Shown one piece after another: positions 41,189 through 44,415 of a DNA stretch of 44,415 nt. The stretch is taken from assembly GCA_910577085.1 (NCBI GenBank), contig CAJTLE010000009.1, positions 1 to 44,415 on the forward strand, read 5' to 3'. The stretch's first letter is position 1. Each line of letters begins with the position of its first letter. The notes beneath the pieces were generated by a model, which saw only the letters and a list, made by a program, of their open reading frames with translations, made no database searches and was not told the DNA's origin. This DNA comes from an uncultured Allobaculum sp. (GTDB lineage: Bacteria; Bacillota_I; Bacilli_A; Erysipelotrichales; Erysipelotrichaceae). Position numbers and translations under genes: made by a program.

Positions 41189-41980
41189 ATGACCTGGGAA
41201 CAGTTTCTCCATAATAATTTTCTGATTAAACTGCTGGCAGCCACTGTTGAACTGATGGTGGGCTATTTTTTAGGCCCGTTTATCAAGAAACAGATTCTGC
41301 GGCTGCACAATCGCAAGGGCGTGGATGAAGGGGTGCTCACCTTTACCGGCTCGTTTGCGAATATCTTTATCCGGATTCTGGCCGTAATTGTCGCGTTAGG
41401 CCAGATCGGCGTCGACATGTCCGTGGCCGTTGGTGCGTTTTCCGCCTTGGGTCTTGGCATTTCGCTGGCGTTGAAAGACAACATGGCCAATGTCGCGGGC
41501 GGCTTGGAAATTCTGGTCACCAAGCCTTTTAAAGTTGGTGATTATATTGCATGCGACTCGCTGGAAGGAACGGTCCAGACGGTGGAAATCATGTTTACAA
41601 CGCTGGTAACCTTTGACAATCAGGAAGTCGTGATCCCCAATGCAACCTTGATTGCCAATCCGGTCACCAACTATTCCGCACTCCCTACACGACGAATCGT
41701 GATTCTTGTGCCGCTGTCGATTCAGGATAACTATGAAGCCTTCCGTAAAGACCTGCTGGAAGTGCTTCAAAAGGAATCCGGTGTTCTGGCTGACCCGGCG
41801 CCTAAAACGATTGTCGGGGACTATACGCCTGATGGCATGGGCATCCAGATCAAAGTTCTCTGTTATTGCCAGACCGATAACTATTGGGATGTGCTTGCGG
41901 ATTTGAAAGACAAAATTGAACAGCTGCGCAAAGCCAATGCGCTCAACCCACCTGTTGATCTTGTGCAGGTGCTCAAATGA
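41189..41980 (+). CDS. MscS-family small-conductance mechanosensitive channel
   Basis: The 263-residue protein has three N-terminal membrane segments. The pore-lining third contains GAFSALGLGISLALKDNMANVAGGLEILVTKPFKVGDYI, the MscS signature. A cytoplasmic beta domain (VVIPNATLIANPVTNYS) and alpha-beta domain follow. It releases solutes on hypo-osmotic shock. AAAGGAAGGGAA precedes the start. The gene overlaps the next by ATGA. Confidence 0.94.
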   Translation: MTWEQFLHNNFLIKLLAATVELMVGYFLGPFIKKQILRLHNRKGVDEGVLTFTGSFANIFIRILAVIVALGQIGVDMSVAVGAFSALGLGISLALKDNMANVAGGLEILVTKPFKVGDYIACDSLEGTVQTVEIMFTTLVTFDNQEVVIPNATLIANPVTNYSALPTRRIVILVPLSIQDNYEAFRKDLLEVLQKESGVLADPAPKTIVGDYTPDGMGIQIKVLCYCQTDNYWDVLADLKDKIEQLRKANALNPPVDLVQVLK

Positions 41981-42615
41981 ATCTGTATCTTTATTTCAAA
42001 GCCCCGGCCATTCAAAGCTACACGCTCCCAGGCTGGGCCAAAGTGAAAGGCCGCCAGCTGATCTTTGCGATTCGAAAGACCAATGCGCCCATTGAAGAAC
42101 AGGAAAAGCTGATCGGCCAGATGATTCATGATCTTCACCAGCCGCAGGCCGATGAAACGCTTCTCGAACAGATGCCAAATAAAGTAGCTGCTCTCAAACA
42201 GAAACATGCCGCATCGTCCTGGCTGGGTCGGGAAGCGGCTGACCTTCTGTTGTTTGCCCCCTGCTGGATTGGGCTCTATCAGACGCTTTTTATTCAGGTT
42301 CTGGAAAAGCAGAATCTGATGGGAACCATGCCTTTTGGTCTGGAAAACATCGCCCAGACCATTGGGGCGTATGTGGTGGTGAAGCTTTTGATTGAATGCC
42401 TGCTTCGTTTTGAAGGCGGCTGGAAGCGCTGGCTTGGGCTTGGCGTCCTGTTTGTTTTGTATCTAAGTGTGATTGCCCTGGCAAGGTTTCTTCCGGGTAA
42501 GCTTTATGTTTCGCCAATCAGTGTTATTCTGTTGAGTGGTATCGTGTTTTTTCTCGGCTTTGAACTCCATCGAAAATTCTTTGGACCTGCCGGCCAGGAA
42601 AAACGCGTCGTCTAA
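41977..42615 (+). CDS. Membrane protein translationally coupled to mscS; function unknown
   Basis: The 212-residue protein is not recognised. A soluble N-terminal part (1-85; PGWAKVKGRQLIFAIRKTNAPIEEQEKLIGQMIHDLHQ) is followed by about four hydrophobic segments. The start overlaps the mscS stop (ATGA), so expression is tied to the channel. It may act in envelope or osmotic stress (inference). Confidence 0.8.
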   Translation: MNLYLYFKAPAIQSYTLPGWAKVKGRQLIFAIRKTNAPIEEQEKLIGQMIHDLHQPQADETLLEQMPNKVAALKQKHAASSWLGREAADLLLFAPCWIGLYQTLFIQVLEKQNLMGTMPFGLENIAQTIGAYVVVKLLIECLLRFEGGWKRWLGLGVLFVLYLSVIALARFLPGKLYVSPISVILLSGIVFFLGFELHRKFFGPAGQEKRVV

Positions 42616-42661
42616 TCCAGATTTCGGGAAATAAAAATCTGGACTGAAGAGGAAAGAAAGT

Positions 42662-43633
42662 ATGTCGCAAATTGTATCAAAACAGGATCTTTTGCTTTCA
42701 GCAATCGTACTGGTTGTGGCGATGCTGATGATGCTGATCCCGTTAAAGTGGCTGTCGCTGATCACGACGCCATTTTCCATGCGGACGTTTGGAATCCGCA
42801 AAATCAAGCGCTGGCATTCGCGCACCGATACCCTTGGCAACCTGATGCTCTGGATCAGTCTGATCTTTTGTGTCGGATTTCCATGGATCCCCTACAGCCC
42901 GCTGATCTATCTGTTCTGGCTGACCTTTACCTGGCTTTGCACCGTTTCAAGAGCCGTACGGATGAGTCAGGTTCGCTTACGCTCCATTAAGATTCAGGTG
43001 ATCTTCTTAATCAACCTGATCTATGGAGTGGGTATTCTTGCCGGCTTTGGTTTTTACAATGACTATGTCTTGTGGGTGCGCTCGTATGAGTATGCCAATC
43101 TGGTGGCGGCAGGAGAAGCTTTACAGCCGATGCTGTATCTGACCAACTCCGCTCCTGCCGCTTATCTGGTACAGATTCTGATTCTGGCGGTTCCCGTGAT
43201 GAATTTGTGGGGCCAGTTTAAGTACATGCGTCTTGAAAATACCTTCAAGGCAGCCAATATGTTTACCTACTGGATGAAATCCCTGCTGGTTCTGGTGTTA
43301 ACCGCCGGCCTTGGAATTTTTGGCGGGGAAGGCCTGCATCTGATTTACCAGCACCAGGATCCGGTGCCCATCTATTCCATTGTCCCGATGGAACGCCAGG
43401 ATCTTGAAGACGTTCCAGCTGATGCAGCCAATCCTGAAGACCAGGCTGTTGATCCCAACGCCGGACAGACGGATCCAAATGCCGACCCGAATGCACAGCC
43501 GACCGATCCAAATACAGATCCCAACGCGCAGCCTGTAGACCCCAACGCTGAGATCGTAGATCCAAATGTCGATCCAAACGCCATTGATCCTTACACCGCC
43601 CCAGTCGACCCTTACGAGGGTGAAAGTTATTAA
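42662..43633 (+). CDS. Multi-pass membrane protein with DPNA-repeat tail; function unknown
   Basis: The 323-residue protein has five or six membrane segments up to about residue 225. Its tail (about 250-323) is made of repeated Asp-Pro-Asn units (DPNAGQTDPNADPNAQPTDP and similar). No family is recognised. GAGGAAAG precedes the ATG, 46 bases after the previous gene, so it is probably in the mscS operon. A terminator follows the stop. The tail is acidic, Pro-rich and probably extended. Confidence 0.82.
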   Translation: MSQIVSKQDLLLSAIVLVVAMLMMLIPLKWLSLITTPFSMRTFGIRKIKRWHSRTDTLGNLMLWISLIFCVGFPWIPYSPLIYLFWLTFTWLCTVSRAVRMSQVRLRSIKIQVIFLINLIYGVGILAGFGFYNDYVLWVRSYEYANLVAAGEALQPMLYLTNSAPAAYLVQILILAVPVMNLWGQFKYMRLENTFKAANMFTYWMKSLLVLVLTAGLGIFGGEGLHLIYQHQDPVPIYSIVPMERQDLEDVPADAANPEDQAVDPNAGQTDPNADPNAQPTDPNTDPNAQPVDPNAEIVDPNVDPNAIDPYTAPVDPYEGESY

Positions 43634-43651
43634 CGAAATGATGAGAGATTG

Positions 43652-43698
43652 AAGCAGTTTTGCCTGCATGCGTTACGCACAGACAAAGCTGCTTTTTT
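43652..43698 (+). terminator. mscS operon terminator
   Basis: AAGCAGTTTTG pairs with CAAAGCTGCTT, with TGCG/CGCA inside, followed by six Ts. Confidence 0.85.
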
Positions 43699-44415
43699 CT
43701 TTTGGTGGTGGATGATTACAGGGCCATGGACTGGATGATCAGATCATTCGAAGCGAGAAAGAAGTGAGAAATCAGAAAAAGAGTTTTCAAATAAAATGCC
43801 TGGATTCTGTTGGTGAGAATGGGAAAATATTGGAAAAATCAGAGAATTGTGTTGAGAAAGTCATCATGGTTGTAGATAATACTTGCGATATCCCTGAGTA
43901 ATTCATGAGCTTTTTCACAAATGTATTTTATGTGGATTTGTTCTCGAATTAAGGACAAAAATGGAGATCACTGGGTTATCCCCATCATTAGGGATGGACA
44001 GGGGTACGGCAGGGGGCAAAAAAAGAAGGCTTTAAAGGACGAAAAATGAAGAAAAATTGGGCTTGTGCACGACAAAAAGACAGTCCGAAGGCTGCCGAAA
44101 TTTTAAATTAGCTTTATATACAGGAAAATTAACGTGGACAGTTCGCTATCCACCTGACTGTCCTGGCTTTGTGAAGATAGTGCATGAAGCGCTGGGCATG
44201 ACGAAAAGAGCTGGCAATCTTCAGGTGAAAGCTCTTGGCATGACGGCTGAGTCTTGAAGCAACTTTCTGGTACCTGCTTCGGAAGGACCTGACAGTGATG
44301 TTCTGATCTGTTCCTTCCATCACACGAAACTGAAAGAAGCGGAAAAGATTATAGGCAAGGCATTTCAAAAGGAATTCAAACGCATTTGCCTCAAATGAGC
44401 GATGTGAAAGAGTGT
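43699..44415. other. Gene-poor right end
   Basis: About 700 bases with no credible gene. A hairpin-forming GTGGA/TCCAC pair lies near 44134-44153. Two imperfect copies of a 15-base motif occur at 44189-44203 (GCGCTGGGCATGACG) and 44231-44245 (GCTCTTGGCATGACG). This suggests a dispersed intergenic repeat. Confidence 0.45.

Overview
The window looks like chromosomal DNA of a low-to-mid-GC Bacillota, probably close to Erysipelotrichaceae. The reasons are the rapZ-yvcK-whiA cluster, Rex, a T-box leader on asnS, a lysine riboswitch, KtrAB, canonical AGGAGG ribosome binding sites and many U-run terminators. The family-level placement is inference. Most genes are housekeeping; accessory material is confined to the left end (IS remnants), a lone integrase, an Rpn-type gene with a broken tail, and several gene-poor stretches.

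Layout. 1-1870: two truncated insertion sequences, IS1182-like and IS110-like, abutting at a terminal palindrome. 2258-4947: promoter, lysine riboswitch, terminator and a three-gene ABC importer, probably for lysine. 5034-6140: tyrosine recombinase. 6694-8468: gpmI. 8636-10714: large unknown membrane protein with an N/Q/Y/P-rich central region and an Asp-rich tail. 11088-15061: hotdog thioesterase, FEN-like exonuclease with a long basic tail, VanZ-family protein. 15558-17816: KtrB/KtrA potassium uptake. 18238-23184: six-gene overlapping operon rapZ-yvcK-whiA-Ig-like membrane protein-NusG_II protein-Gx transporter. 23464-24612: unknown membrane protein. 24956-27447: rex, then T-box-controlled asnS. 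27660-30364: AAA+ ATPase and a secreted cell-wall NlpC/P60-like protein. 30776-32719: a gene-free stretch holding six related small-RNA genes. 32943-36817: degenerate amidase-like membrane protein and an ABC-F ATPase. 36816-38452: GIY-YIG protein and Rpn-type nuclease. 39083-41017: tRNA-Gln(CTG) and gltX. 41189-43698: MscS channel and two unknown membrane proteins.

The most interesting feature is the array of six short RNA genes at about 30.8-32.7 kb. Each has a TANNNT -10 box exactly six bases before the inferred start, a 5' hairpin starting at +1, a C/U-rich single-stranded tract (core UUUCCUUUCUUUU) and a terminal hairpin. The terminal stems differ in sequence between copies but keep pairing, and the sixth copy has a completely different 5' stem that still pairs. 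This looks like a multicopy family of regulatory RNAs whose exposed tract resembles an anti-Shine-Dalgarno sequence. The design resembles multicopy CU-rich sRNAs known in other Bacillota, but I do not recognise this family.

A second theme is leaderless transcription. Three genes without a Shine-Dalgarno sequence (starts at 10714 minus, 15061 minus and 32943 plus) have a TANNNT box exactly six bases before the ATG, the same geometry as the sRNA promoters.
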